Source of the DNA: Trichoplax sp. H2
Lineage: Eukaryota > Placozoa > Uniplacotomia > Trichoplacea
Length of the DNA stretch: 64,000 bases
Reading direction: 5' to 3'
Assembly (NCBI GenBank): GCA_003344405.1
Contig: NOWV01000002.1
Location: 310,001 to 374,000, forward strand
Shown here: one piece after another, positions 1 through 13,400 of the stretch
Layout: every line of letters starts with the position of its first letter
Position numbering within the stretch: the stretch's first letter is position 1
Notes under the pieces: model-generated
Told to the model about the DNA's origin: nothing
The model's input: only the letters and a program-made list of their open reading frames with translations
Database searches by the model: none
Made by a program: the position numbers and the translations under genes

Positions 1-1978
1 ATCAAGCTAGCTTTACATGAGCAGTGTGTGTTACAAGAAAGCTACCGGTTGACATTAGCCTTCAGGTACTTGGGTGATATTAGGGATTGCCACCTGTGCA
101 AATTTTGTTACCCAGGCGATATGCGCGTTACTTACCGAATTCTGGTTTAAGTATCAAGCGAATAGTTCAAAGCTGTAATTATGTCACTTGCACTACAGTG
201 GCATTTGTACCTGCATAAGCACCGCTAGCTACCTATTCAAAGTTTATTACTTATAGTGTCTGACAAAGGCAGAAATAGCGAATCTATATCAAATTTTACA
301 ATTTGAGCAGCTTTGCAAAATGATATTTTGACAAGATTACAGCCCCAAGTGCACTGTATGAGTAAAGTAAGATAACGAACGGTGTTTTCAGTTGGAATTT
401 GGACATATCCGGGATGGTTAGCACAGTTGTAGTACTGCACAGGAAAATGCAACAAAGCTGCAAAACGCTGTACAGTGGACAACTCGATCCAGTGAGTATA
501 TGATTTACTGTACATCACTGCATAACAACTGCGAAAGAGCATTTCTATCGCTGTACAAAGTTCGTATATAGGTTCTGGATAAAATTTCGGAATTGGCCAG
601 CACCCAAGCTATTCTTTAAATTAAATGCAAAGGAATTTATTGCCTTTATTATTCGTATCCTCTTAAGCAATAAAATTGAAAAAAAAAATGGATGCCTTCA
701 TTTTAGTTTCCGATTTTCATTCATTTTTAAATTAAGAGACTTTTCGGATCAACATCAGTATACGGCTCCCCTTTTATTGTATATATAAAATCTACTGGAT
801 CAATATCCATATACAATATAGTAATATCCTAATATACGAACACTTATCATATACCATTAAGTACTGTACATTCATAATGTACGACATCATGACGACATAT
901 AGACGACATGCTATACATACATATAAAGACATTATCTCAATCTCATCTAAGACCTATAAATACCCTTGCAAGCTAACTCGTTGGTCCGTTCCTATGTTCC
1001 TGCTACCTCAAATTCCTTATCTATCACAACCATATCATTGTTAGCCTATAACTTGTATCTCAATAAAATCCTTTATACCTTCTATCATCGTCTACCTTAA
1101 AATATTTTACGCTACTTAAAGAAGATATTATATTATTACACACCAAGGACTACCACTAGAAAAAGGAATAGTAGTAGTCCATGGCAGCACCCAGAAGCAT
1201 TGGCAACGGCATAACTTCCACATTTAAAGTGCGCCTAGTTATTAACTAACCGTAAATGGTATTTTCTGTTGTCAGAATTTATCGAGAGCTATATCAAAAA
1301 TGAATTCGAGTATACTTCTATATAAAATTCTTTTACTGAGTGAATCACTTAGCCAGCCAATCCTAATTTACTGTTTAGTACTGCAGACATTTGCCCTACT
1401 TTGGTCAATCCAATTGTGTCCAACACTTCATTATGACAGTAGTAAAGCATGCAGATCTAAATTAAGTAATAATAGGACATTGCATTCCATTGCTTGTTAA
1501 GCTCTGCTTAGAAACAGTCCATTTACATCATGCATGTTATTCAAATTAATACGAGTGATTTCGAAAACAGACACGATACTGAGTAACTATTTTTCGCCAT
1601 TTTCTGCTCTGAAAAGTCCGTCCATCCGAGGAGTGTTAGTGGTCTAGCTCTTTTTTCTAGTAATTCTATGGCTGTTTTAACATGCAAAATGGACCAATCA
1701 AATCAATGCAATGCTATCCCAGATTGCTTTACAAACTATGTTTCAAACTATCCATTCTACTCTATACTGTACCCTATTAATGTTACAGTATATTGTGCTA
1801 TAGTAGACAAGGGAAAATAGGACTGTGGATTACCTTACTGCACACTGATGTGTACAGTGTACAGTGCATAGTACTGTACCCGACGACCAAGCAACGAGCT
1901 TTCAACTGTTTTTCTGCGTCGGTCCAAATATGATCTGCTGAGTGTTGATGATTCAAGCTAGAACTAAACTAGAAAAAA
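1..1978. other. No gene seen
   Basis: AT-rich sequence with only short open frames that lack splice partners or family similarity. Near 1850-1880 there is a small run of TACAGTGTACAGT-type palindromic sequence like that seen elsewhere in the window. I see no RNA gene or mobile element. Confidence 0.5.
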
Positions 1979-2190
1979 AAGAAATCAATTTCAAAGCGAT
2001 TCGAAAGGAAGGAAATACAAGACACTACAGGTAAATCCGATCACTATTTCTCTTGGCTACAGCAGGTTGATTGGCAGAGTAGGATTGGTGTTTGATTGAT
2101 TGTTTATGAACTGAATTGAAAGGAGGAGAAATCAATTCAAGACGGTTTGAAAAGGAAGGAAAAAGGAAGCTATTGCAGGTAAATTGAATT
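1979..2190. repeat. Direct repeat upstream of the E2F gene
   Basis: A segment of about 60 bp occurs twice, near 1979-2040 and 2125-2187. Both copies run from GAAATCAATT through a purine-rich GGAAGGAAA stretch to a CAGGTAAAT end, with several substitutions between them. The second copy ends about 65 bp before the E2F start codon, so the pair lies in the promoter or 5' leader. The shared CAGGTAAA looks like an exon end plus donor, so these could be duplicated non-coding first exons; that is inference. Confidence 0.55.
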
Positions 2191-2251
2191 CCTTCTATGG
2201 CATGATAATAATGATCAATCATATCATCCATCATTGGTTTTAGATTGCACC

Positions 2252-5200
2252 ATGACGGATACAACACCCAGTCGTCACGAAAAATCGCTTGGCCTATTAA
2301 CAAGTAGATTTGTATCTTTATTACAAGAAGCTAAAGATGGAGTTTTGGATTTGAAAGTGGTAAGAGTCATGAAACACCATGCTGTTGAATGATATATGAT
2401 AGTAGTGTAGACTTTCAAAGTGATGATAGAAAAATAGGCAACCAGTATTGAAAAGATCATCAAATGCCAACATTATTTTTAATTTTACTATTATCACTTG
2501 CTAGATACTGTAATGCACCAAGACTAGCGTCGTGTCATCAATGCTTGTTATTCTACGATGATCATTGATGTTATGTGTTGCATACCATCATATTAAAATA
2601 GAGGATAAAACCAATGCAGTAAATTACTCAAAAGAATCATACGAGGATGACAGTAATAAGTTTGCCAATGGCATCATTCTTTAACTTTGTAACTACTGTA
2701 CATGAGATTCTCGATCATTCTGATGTTGAATTTGTAGTCATATGAATCATGGAATTTGAATACTGTACTAAAAAAAATAGCAGCAACCTAACGAATCGAT
2801 TATTACTGATTGATTTTAGCTCCCTTTACGCTCTAAATATACTAGATTAAAAATTACAATTAATGAAATTTATTCTTAAACTTTTCAAATAAGATAGAGC
2901 TCATCATTACATTAAGTGAATGAATGCCAAGGATTTAGATCATGCTCATTAAATGCTGACTCATAATGATGATTAAATGGAACAACGCCATTGATCACCT
3001 TTTCGCTATTACAGCATGGAGAGCAACGGAGTACTGAATTTAAAATGCATAATGTAGAATTACTATTAAAGCACCCGGCTGAAATGATAACAGAAATAGG
3101 AGACACACTCTTTGTAGTGCAGAATAAAGAATGACTGCATAAACAAGATTGAAATTGAAGTAAAGGGATACACTTAATTTAAATCCATGATTGCAATATC
3201 ATTTGCAATGGTGGTATGATATACGTATACTACTCTTCATGACATTGACGTACTTTTAAATTTTATGCACCACTATATTCGGCATTACTATACACACTAT
3301 GTAATGAACAAACGTACCATATTAGCTACCATTGATAATTCTTGTTTGTATGATACCACACAGTACAAGTATAGCAGAAAGCCAAAAATTTCTATCAAGT
3401 TGCTATGTTATGCAGTACTTAACTTGCTCACTCTGCGTCTCCATGTGATGATATTGCTAGAATACAATACTGTAATCTTATCTGTTAATTTATTAAAGTA
3501 ACATTTTCACATGTTCATGTTTAGGCTGCTGATACATTAGCTGTTCGTCAAAAGAGAAGAATTTACGATATAACAAATGTATTGGAAGGAATCGGTCTCA
3601 TTGAAAAAAAATCGAAAAATAGCATTCAGTGGAAGTAAGATTAACGATCGAATGATGTATATTGCATAGTATACGCCATACATACAACTTGTATTGTACT
3701 GATTTACATGAAACTTTATATAACTTCGTTTATCACAAGGGGAGCTGGACCAGGTTGTAATACTAGAGAAATTTCCGACCGACTGATGAAACTGAAGGAT
3801 GAATTAAATGAGTTGACTGCATTGGAAAAACAAATCGATAGACACAGCGTATCCATGCAACAGAGCTTAAAAAATGTCGCAGAAGACACCAGAAATCTCG
3901 AGTATCCTTTAAACAGAAATTAGTTACCAGAATACAAGTATATTAAGGTCGAATTAGATTTTTTATTAATGCCGCCTTTATGTCTGGTGCTTTTGTTACA
4001 TGCACTTTACACACTATAATTTATATTGTCATGCAAATGCCACTTCAAATTGGCAACTATAAAAGTTTTGAAATATAGTAATTAATTGATTAACGATCGG
4101 ATGTTACATCAGTACTACATACTGCTAAAAGATTTTTTTATACGTTATAAATCTTGACTCGATAACACTACCAGATCTGCTTATGTAACTCATGATGATG
4201 TTGGCGTCGCTTTTCCAGGTAAGAACTTATCGGATATTATTTTATAATTTTCGCTAAAGGGATTATTGACACATCAATTTATTTCAACAAATTGTGAAAT
4301 ATTTGTAGAGTCGACTGTGCTAGCGATACAAGCTCCCTCTGGAACAAAATTAGCTTACCCTTTATCAGACTCTGTAACGATTTCATTTTAAGATTAAATA
4401 ACGTGATAAAATTCTAATTCAAATGTGTTAATGGGCATATCATATTTAATTCCAGAGTTATCCTCCTGATATCAAGCGAAATTATCAGATACATTTGAAA
4501 AGTGAAACAGGCCCAATTTGTGTCATGCTACTTAATAAGAATGCCCTTAATGAAAAAATATCTGAACAATCATCCTATATGGAGATGCAGTCAAATAGTC
4601 AACCGCCTCCCAATCAGTTTAAGTTTAATCTACCTGAAACTGTACAAAATTTTGAAAATATGGACACGCCTATACCACCTTCCGATACTATGAAATGCCC
4701 TCCTAAAGTAACTCATCGCACTGAACACATAAAACAGATAAAGAGTGAGAATTTTCTCCCAGCGCCACAATCTCAGTATCCAATAACAAATGGTAAATTA
4801 GCATAAAAACAAATCATTTTCCGTATCTCTTATGGTGTTCTCAATTTAACAAGTCCTAGCTATTGAATTACAACCATGATTCTGTTATGCTATCAAGATT
4901 TATTTTTAATGTCTGGCATTTTGTTTTTGCTTTAGATGTTCTTCCTATAGAAACAGAGCAAGCCATGCTTTATGATCAAATGGACCAGAATTTGTCATGT
5001 AAGACTTCTATTTCAATTATTGGATAGCTTTTTCCAATAATACTTCCAACCACTGTATTGATACGAGTATACACTACGATCCATTAAAGTAATATGACTT
5101 ACTATATAAGATGCTGTAAATAGCCTCTTATGTATATTTGATAAATTTTCTCATCAATAGATGTAGTACTGAATTTCTAAATTTTTCGTGCATAAATTCC

Positions 5201-5456
5201 AGATATGTCGAAAAATGATTTCAATATCGAAGATATTATAGCCTCAGAAGGTACTGAAATCTTATATAATGTTTGCTACATATCACAACAATTACTATAC
5301 TTACGAAATTGATATCACGTCAAAATTTTTTCTGAATTAGATTATAGCAATATCCTTTGCCTTTCTCCACCTGGGTATCGCGATTATTGCTTCAATCTTG
5401 AAGAAGATGAAGGCGTTTGCGATCAGTTTGACATCTCTGATTTGATGACAAACTGA
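2252..5456 (+). CDS. E2F4/5: E2F4/5-type transcription factor
   Basis: Nine exons: 2252-2359, 3525-3634, 3740-3901, 4175-4218, 4309-4373, 4456-4792, 4936-4998, 5203-5250 and 5341-5456. They splice in frame to 350 aa. Residues about 8-75 are the winged-helix DNA-binding domain, with RRIYD at 47-51 followed by [14 protein letters not shown] leucine-rich dimerisation helix follows at about 80-125, then the marked box at about 128-195, where AIQAPSGT is conserved. A Pro/Gln-rich linker leads to a C-terminal tail (313-350) holding LSPPG and [15 protein letters not shown], the pocket-protein-binding signature of E2F4/E2F5. No cyclin-A-binding N-terminus is present, as expected of the E2F4/5 branch. 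The protein should bind E2F sites with a DP partner and repress cell-cycle genes through an RB/p107-like protein. The exon 3 donor (GA|GTATCC) is weak but is the only one that keeps the marked box in frame. Intron 1 is unusually long (1165 bp). Confidence 0.95.
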
Positions 5457-7402
5457 ACAATATCCATACACTATCCAATGATTGAACTTATAATGATAAC
5501 TTATTTTATTTCTCTGCGTACTTCGACATTTTGTTATCTTTCGTATCGGATATCAAAACAGCTGTAGAACATTTACAAAAGCTAAGTTAGATAGTTCAAA
5601 TCGTTTGAACTTAAATTCTGTACAGCGCGTCTACAAGCTAAAATCCTTGTAATTTGCATAAATCAATCTGTATGACAATAATTCCACTATCAATTTTAAA
5701 AACTGTAATAGGGGAACATATTGACTATTTTTCCATCAAATCTTTTCCCTTTGATATCAATTTTTAATTGCTCGTAAATAATTAATACTGATTTGTTAGC
5801 TTAATATTCCGAGTACTTTAGATGTAAATCTTTAATTATTTCCTCGATTCACACTTTTCTTGAATATGTACAGCCCTCGACGATATCTTTTTGTCCCTGA
5901 TGTTACGCTGCTTTGTAACAACGCCACCTCATAGTAATATTAATATTAGTTAGACTTCCCTTTCCGCTAATATAAATATATCACAGCCATCATTCCTATA
6001 CCAGCAGAGTAGGATATTGAAAGAATTACTAATAATAATGCTTCAGCGATGTAAAGTGTCGAGTTATGTAAAACGTCTTTCACTTATATTTCATAAAGAC
6101 CAATTCGAGTAGCTAGAAATACTAGTGTTTTTTGACAGAAGATGCCATTATTTTGAATCAATCACTACTCATTTGCTTAATAACATTCAATGCAACGGAC
6201 TTCGGTAAATGTTTATTGTATTCATCTTCTGACTTATACTAAGTTACAAAGGAGTTTAACGAAATAAACATCGTCAGCATGATCAATTGTGATGATGATC
6301 TTGTCGTCTTAACGATGATCATTATTTATCGATATAGATGTGTGATCTATCAATTAAGCATAAATTGAAGTGACATTATTTTATAGTATTATAATCAATC
6401 AGTTGATTAAGCAATATCTAAATACGGCAAGAAATATTCGAATTATTAAGTAACTCAAAAAAATACCACATCGTATTATCTGAGGAAACTTCACCGATTA
6501 ATTATCGCTTACAAATTTAACAGTCGACCCTAAATGAACGGTGAAATACTACAAATGCATTAAAGTTGACCGACATCCTTAATTTACTTCTGAATATGAA
6601 CGTAACTATAGATTAGTGTAATTTCTTTAGCCTTCAATATAAATGCTGTAGATAAAAATAAAAAAATAGCATTTTTCTATGTTGATACTCTCTTATTACC
6701 TCACTCTAAATTAAAGAAACTATAATTTTATTCGCTGTGAATCACTTCATTAGAAACATCATGATAATTTATATTATCTACATCTACTGCAGATTGATAA
6801 TTAATCTATAGTGTAAAATATTTGATCTGATCATAAAATGATGGTGCTGCCATTACCTATGATCTACGTTTATATTTCTTAATATCTCGACGTGACATTA
6901 ACATCATTAAAATATTGCTGTTATAAAAAAGGATACAGCGAGTGAGCTAAAACAAACAAGTGCATTAAATTATAAGATCTCCTTATCATATAGGTAATGG
7001 ATTATACAGATAAGCAGCGTCAAAAATATTTGTCAACGTTCATTAAGTACAATTTCAAGTATTTGTCTACTAAATTGGCAGCTAATTCAAAGTGATGACA
7101 TTTTTGTTCTTTCACGTAGCAAACAATAAATCACCAGTAGTTGAGATCGATCAGGGTATGAAGATGAATTAAAAAGTTATAAAAGAATAAAAGCTTAAGG
7201 AGTCAAGAAAGACATTGTCACAAAGTTTAATAATTAAAAATAGTAGCTATAATTATAACTGATATAGAGCAGTGTAAGGTAATCATGAAAGTAAGACAAT
7301 TATAACAAAGTGAATACTGTGTTAGAAATTATCTTATGAACCATTATAAGGCGTTAGTTGAACTTAATGCCATTAAATGACATCAAATTTATCTGTATTG
7401 CC
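5457..7402. other. Intergenic gap between convergent genes
   Basis: Very AT-rich sequence between the convergent 3' ends of the E2F gene (+) and the kinesin gene (-). It must hold both 3' UTRs. I see no coding exon, RNA gene or repeat array. Confidence 0.6.
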
Positions 7403-10400
7403 TTATTGAATATTGCAAGATTTGCTATCTTTAACATCGCTACCAATGCTTGCAGTAGAACCTAAGTTAGCGCCTCCATTAGAACTTGCACCTTCTTCTG
7501 CGATGGTTTCATTCTCATGAGTTTGTCTGATAAATTTTTGACCTTGAATCATCTGTAATTTAGAAATCAAAATTAAGTGTTATTCAACACCATAATCTTG
7601 TCTTAAATAACGCTTATTGCATTATTTATCACTTTCTATTTATACATATATTAGAAGAGTGTGTATTATTAATAAATTAGTTATAATGTGTATCGTATCA
7701 GAATATTACTGCTATCAACTATCTATTGCATACCGTAGAAAGCATCGTCACTTTGGCTTTCAATTTATTAGAATAGTTATTAGAGGCCGCAGTAATAGCT
7801 CGATGGAATGCTTCGAAATTTTGTTCTTCCACGGGTTTCTTACCCCACTCCAAGCATAATTCCTTTATAACATAAGAATCAGCCAAATTGTAAAACAATT
7901 TATACATAATATTATTAAATAATACGATGTATATTTACTTATTCGTGCTATATGGACATTGCAGAGTTAGTATGTTATAATTCAATTATATAATAATCAA
8001 TATGAGAATAAAGATGAAAGGATAAAATATTTTTTGCTTTGAAAGTTTCCATAATTACATGTGATACTCTGTCTGTATCAACTATCGATTATTAACATGT
8101 ACTGTACTTCATATAAGGCTTTTCAAAGAGCGATGATTTTTGCAATTCATATGGTTCACTAGAAATGAACCTGTAGCGATACAGAAAAGTTAAGAGTATA
8201 AATATTTACTTGAATACGTTTTTCTTTCTTTTGGAAGATATCTTGCTTTCTTTTTAGAGCCAATAATTCCGCTTTAAGTTGAGAAACTTCACCACCATCA
8301 TTACCTTGACCAGGTATCACTGAAGCCCTACGTGTATTTGAATCTTGAATACTGTCCATTTGGCGTAATTCCTTTGTGAATTGATGAATTATGGCGTTAT
8401 GTAGAATAGCCGTTTGAGTTAAAATTTTGCAAAGAACAACGAATATCATAGTTGTAATTTACCTTCGTGGACATCTTCAATAATCTTGGATCAGCGACAC
8501 TATCTTCTTGACGACCAAACATTTGCAATGTGACGCAACCTTGGTCGAACCAGTCTAGATGGTCTTGAGTAATTGTTGCTAAAGTCACAATGCGAGTATG
8601 ATTATACTCTGGTGATAAAGTACCAGATTTGGTTTCTGTTTGGGTTAAGGTTTCTTCATTATAACATCTGTACTTGACTGTTAAACCTTTACTAAATCGA
8701 GCTTTATGGATTTCAGCATTCCTAATTGTGACCTAAAGAGTGAAAACGATATGATTTGCAGAATTGTTGTACTAGGTAAGCAAGCTAGAAAATTTTTGTT
8801 ATTGTAAAAATTTATTACTTCAATAATCAAGTAGTATCTTAATATCTACATCAGATCTATATCGTAACAGTAGTTACTATTTATACAAAATTATAACGAT
8901 TTACATAATTTTGAAAGTTTTCATTTTTCAAAATACACAATTTAATTACCTTGAAGTGATATGGCTTGCCAAGCAAATCACCCGGCTCCTCAACAAAGTA
9001 ATCATCTCCTAGAGGTTTACCATTTGCTAAACATGGTGTACAACTAACGGAGATAAATCCTTCTTCAGCGCCCTAGTTTTAATATAAAATTGAATTATTT
9101 CATTAACTATGAGATATAAAACAGCCTTATATTGCTTCATCAGACGCCTTTACAACTACAATCGTAGATACAATACATTTTAAACTTATTGCAACTAGTT
9201 ATTAAATATACAAATACGATATTCTTCTATAGTAAATACATTTATCTAAACAAACTCTATTCATAGTCGTACCTTATAATCTGTAATTGTTAATCTATCA
9301 TCAAAATCTAAGCCGTATGCCAAACTCTGTAAAAATATACTAGCAGTCCCGATAAGAACGTCTTCAGGAGGTTCCCAGAATGGATCTTCTTCGTTCGGAA
9401 TTTTCTTTACGTCTTCATCTCCGTCTAAGTGACGTTGGTATAGGTCCTAAACGATTTATAAAATGAGCTGTTATATCTCAAGATAACTTGTCAAGTATAT
9501 TAGTAATTGACTATTAGTATGAGACTAATTATACCTGCATCAAATAACGACGATTCATAAATTTGCCTCTCTCCCAGAGCCATGTATTACCATTCTTTAG
9601 GTCTTTCATCTTCACCATAACTTTAGTAGTTTTATTACCAGATATTTCTTCCATTCCGATACCAGGAATCAAAATTACCTCAAAAGATCTATTATAGGTA
9701 TATAGAAAAATCAATAATAATTTAGATAAACTATACTAGTACAAAACGGTTGAATTACTGTTCTAAACTATATTCTAGATATAAACAGAGTAAATATTTG
9801 TAGTTACAACTTACTCATATCATTTTACATCAAATTTCTACTATACTATAATTCTGTACAATGTACTTATCTATTGTGCTACTTGAATATTACTAGCTTG
9901 ATCAATAAACTATACCAAATAAATACTATACATGTAAACAATTATATCTTTTGAAAATTACCTATGCTTATCCAATTCTTCACTGATAGTATTGACTTCA
10001 CTGACAAGTGGGAGCAGTTCTAAAACTTGTTCTTGAGCAATTTGTTGTTCTATAATACGATTTTATAACAAATATGAATTATACTATCTTAACACTTGTC
10101 CTCTCCTTATTCTATACTCTAATAGTAATCAATACAACTAATGTAATATACTTCAGTTTACGATAGTACAAACCTTTACTTAATCCTTGACCTCCTGTAC
10201 TAAATCCTTTACTAGCTGCTAATTCTTTCTGTGCGAATTCGTAATCGATTTTATCAGGAGTACCATCCGGTAAAACTGGGTTCTTAGGATTGTTGAAAAC
10301 AAACAAGTTGTTAGAACCGAACAGGACGCGATCAAAGTGTTGTAACACTCTTTCGCCGGTTAGCGGTGCACCATTAATCTTAGTCTTAGCGCCAGGTACG

Positions 10401-13400
10401 CCCGGTTTAATGCTAACTTGATCGTTTTCTAGCGTCATAATAGAATGCTGCTTTTGAACACTAAAGCCAAATAGACGACAATACACAGTAAACTGATTAG
10501 TATTATAGCTTTACCCTCGTAACTTAGATCTATTTATCTAAACTAATTTACTCAATAATTACAAACATAGTAATCTATTCATGTACATTAGATTCTGTAT
10601 TATACGTGTATTATATATCTTTAAATTATCTTAAATACTTTCCCTTACCCTAAACCACTAATGGCGACATCAGGACTTGCATTAGCTAATCCGATAAAGT
10701 TCTCTCCTATACAATCGCAATAATAAAACAAACAATACCAATTAGAAAATCTTAACACTATTACAACTATTCCAATAAATCTAATACATAAATCTACTAT
10801 ATTAAAATTAATTTAATCTAATCTAATCTGCAGTACGAGTCGACATACCTGATTTGATAAAGTGAACGATAACTCCTGATAACTGTGGATCTTCGTTTAA
10901 GTTTGTAAGGTGTGGCTCTGTCTTCCTTCTCATAGCTGCATTCTCTTTTTGTGATGTCTCCTCACTGTAGTTTTGTTGAGATTCTTTGAGCTAAGAATTA
11001 TTACAAACATTACAACAAAATTCATTTACTATCTAACTAGTTTAAGCTCTATTCGATATGCATTAAATGATACATGTTATTATTGTAATTCGAATAGTTG
11101 CGTAACGAAATAGCTTACTTTGTCATCCCAACTAGTAGACATTTCTTTCATTGCATCCATGTTAGCTAACAACTGAGCTTTAATTTCTTCCTCCATCTCT
11201 TTCTTTAGTCGTTCTCGTTCTATTTACAATCATTAGAATGTAAATACTAAGCTTAACAAATTCTATTTCTAACGGTATCTTTAAGTTTACGAGAAGCTGT
11301 TGTATTATTTATATTTACGTATAATTGTATCAATCTATCTAAAAGTTTTGTAATTTAGTCTTACTTAATATTGTTTATTAATATTATTATTAATATTAAG
11401 ATAATCTTACCTCCAGGATCGATTGCTGCTCCGCCTTCCGATGGAATCATACCGCCTTCCATTGCTCTTTTTAGTTTTTCGTTTTCTTCTTTTAATTCGC
11501 GAATCAGTTTCTCCATAGGATTCTCATTGACAGTGGCTTTATTTTTAATCTTCTTCGCACGATCAGCATAACTGAAAATGTTCGTAGTAACCATATTAAC
11601 TCATAAATACATATAAAATCATAAACTAAATTATACAAACAATTCGTTCATTAATTAATATATTTTATACTATACCGTAGTGTGCCGAGTGTTTCGTCGA
11701 AGTTAATATCAGCAGGCGATAATGCAGCAATCATCACAGTTTTACTATTTAGTACATTATTATTAACAAATACAAAGGAAAAGAAGTATATGAGTTTATA
11801 TTCGCCAGCGAAAATAGAATAATCACATCTTACTTCTGTTTAACACTATCTAACGCTTACCTGTTACCGCCAAGAGCGTTTTGTAATAATTTAGTCAAGA
11901 CCGAATCACGATAAGGTACTTTTATCTTCTTCTTACTAGTAGATAACTCGGCAAGAGCCTAATAAATCGTTAATTACTTTAGACCAAAAATTGAAGACTC
12001 ACGCTCTATATTAGTATACGAGTAAAATTATCGATAAAGTTTTATATATATACTTACAGATATAACGTTACCCAAAGCAGATAAACTCTTGTTAATTTGT
12101 GCACCTTCTTTTAAACGATCGCCAGTAGCTCCGGTACTATCAGCTCTTTCGCTTCCTATGTAAAATTTTATAAAGATATTGTAAGTTATTATCAACTTAA
12201 TTCTTCACACTCCTTACTTAGCTCATTTTAACTCTGTTACTCGTCTATATTGTTATACTTATTTACAGACTCTTACCTGCAAGATCGACTAAATTTATAA
12301 CACTAGACTTTTTAGTTTCTTCGCCAGCGTCGTTTTTCTTAATTTGATCGAATGTAATTGTGACGACAGTATGAGCTCGAGAACTCGTCGCATTCATGTT
12401 AGTTGCTGCAACAGTTCGATTTGCGGTTCCTATTACGAATATAGTAAAGTTAAGTTATCATATTTTAGATTTGATAATAATACATCACCTACATAAAGTA
12501 TTTAAAATATTTAAAATATTACATACTAAGAATTTTAAATTTATAGTTGATTGTAATAATACTTGTTTACATTTATAATTATCTAACCTTCTGCGGTTCT
12601 TCTTTCTATTTCTTCGTAGCTGCCAACAGCAGTTTTCTTTAAATCTACAACGTAGAAAAGCCCTAACTTCGGATTTTCACGAACCTGAATAAAATATATA
12701 ATATATCTTATCTTTACTTGTTATTCAGTAATGTAAAGAAGGAATCGCTAACAAACATAAACTAATCATAAAATAGTTATATACAATAACACGTATGTAA
12801 ATGATAATAAATTATCTATTATTTTCTATACCTTTAATCCACCCTTAGGATTGTTTCGGATTAATAAATCGCGAACTTGTTCATTGTAAATTTCCAACAT
12901 ACTGAACGTAACTTCATATTTCTGTCCAAATCCAATATAACAAATATCAGTAACTCGTCAGTATAGAGTGCTATTTATTATCTAAGAGTCTCGAAGTTTA
13001 CAATCTTCGATTTGTGTTACTTATTAATTAATTACTCTATATAGTAGTTTATTACAGTTAGATCTATCTATTACCGTATCTCCTTTATCTGCTTCGATTG
13101 CTTTAAATAATTCGTCACAAGTGATAGGTACGATTCCCCTTAAAGTTATGTAGTACTTATGATTAGATAGTAGATATTTATAAAACCGTACTGAGTCTAT
13201 TAAACTATTATAAACTTATAAAAGCTGACAAGATCGATATTAGAAGTTTTTTAATATCGTAAAGAAACGTGATCGTATACTATTTAGTAAGTAGATTAAC
13301 TTACTTATTTGGACCGTAACCGACCATAGAATAAGATTTACCAGACCCGGTCTGACCATAGGCGAAAAGTGAACAGTTATAACCTATATCAATACAGTAG

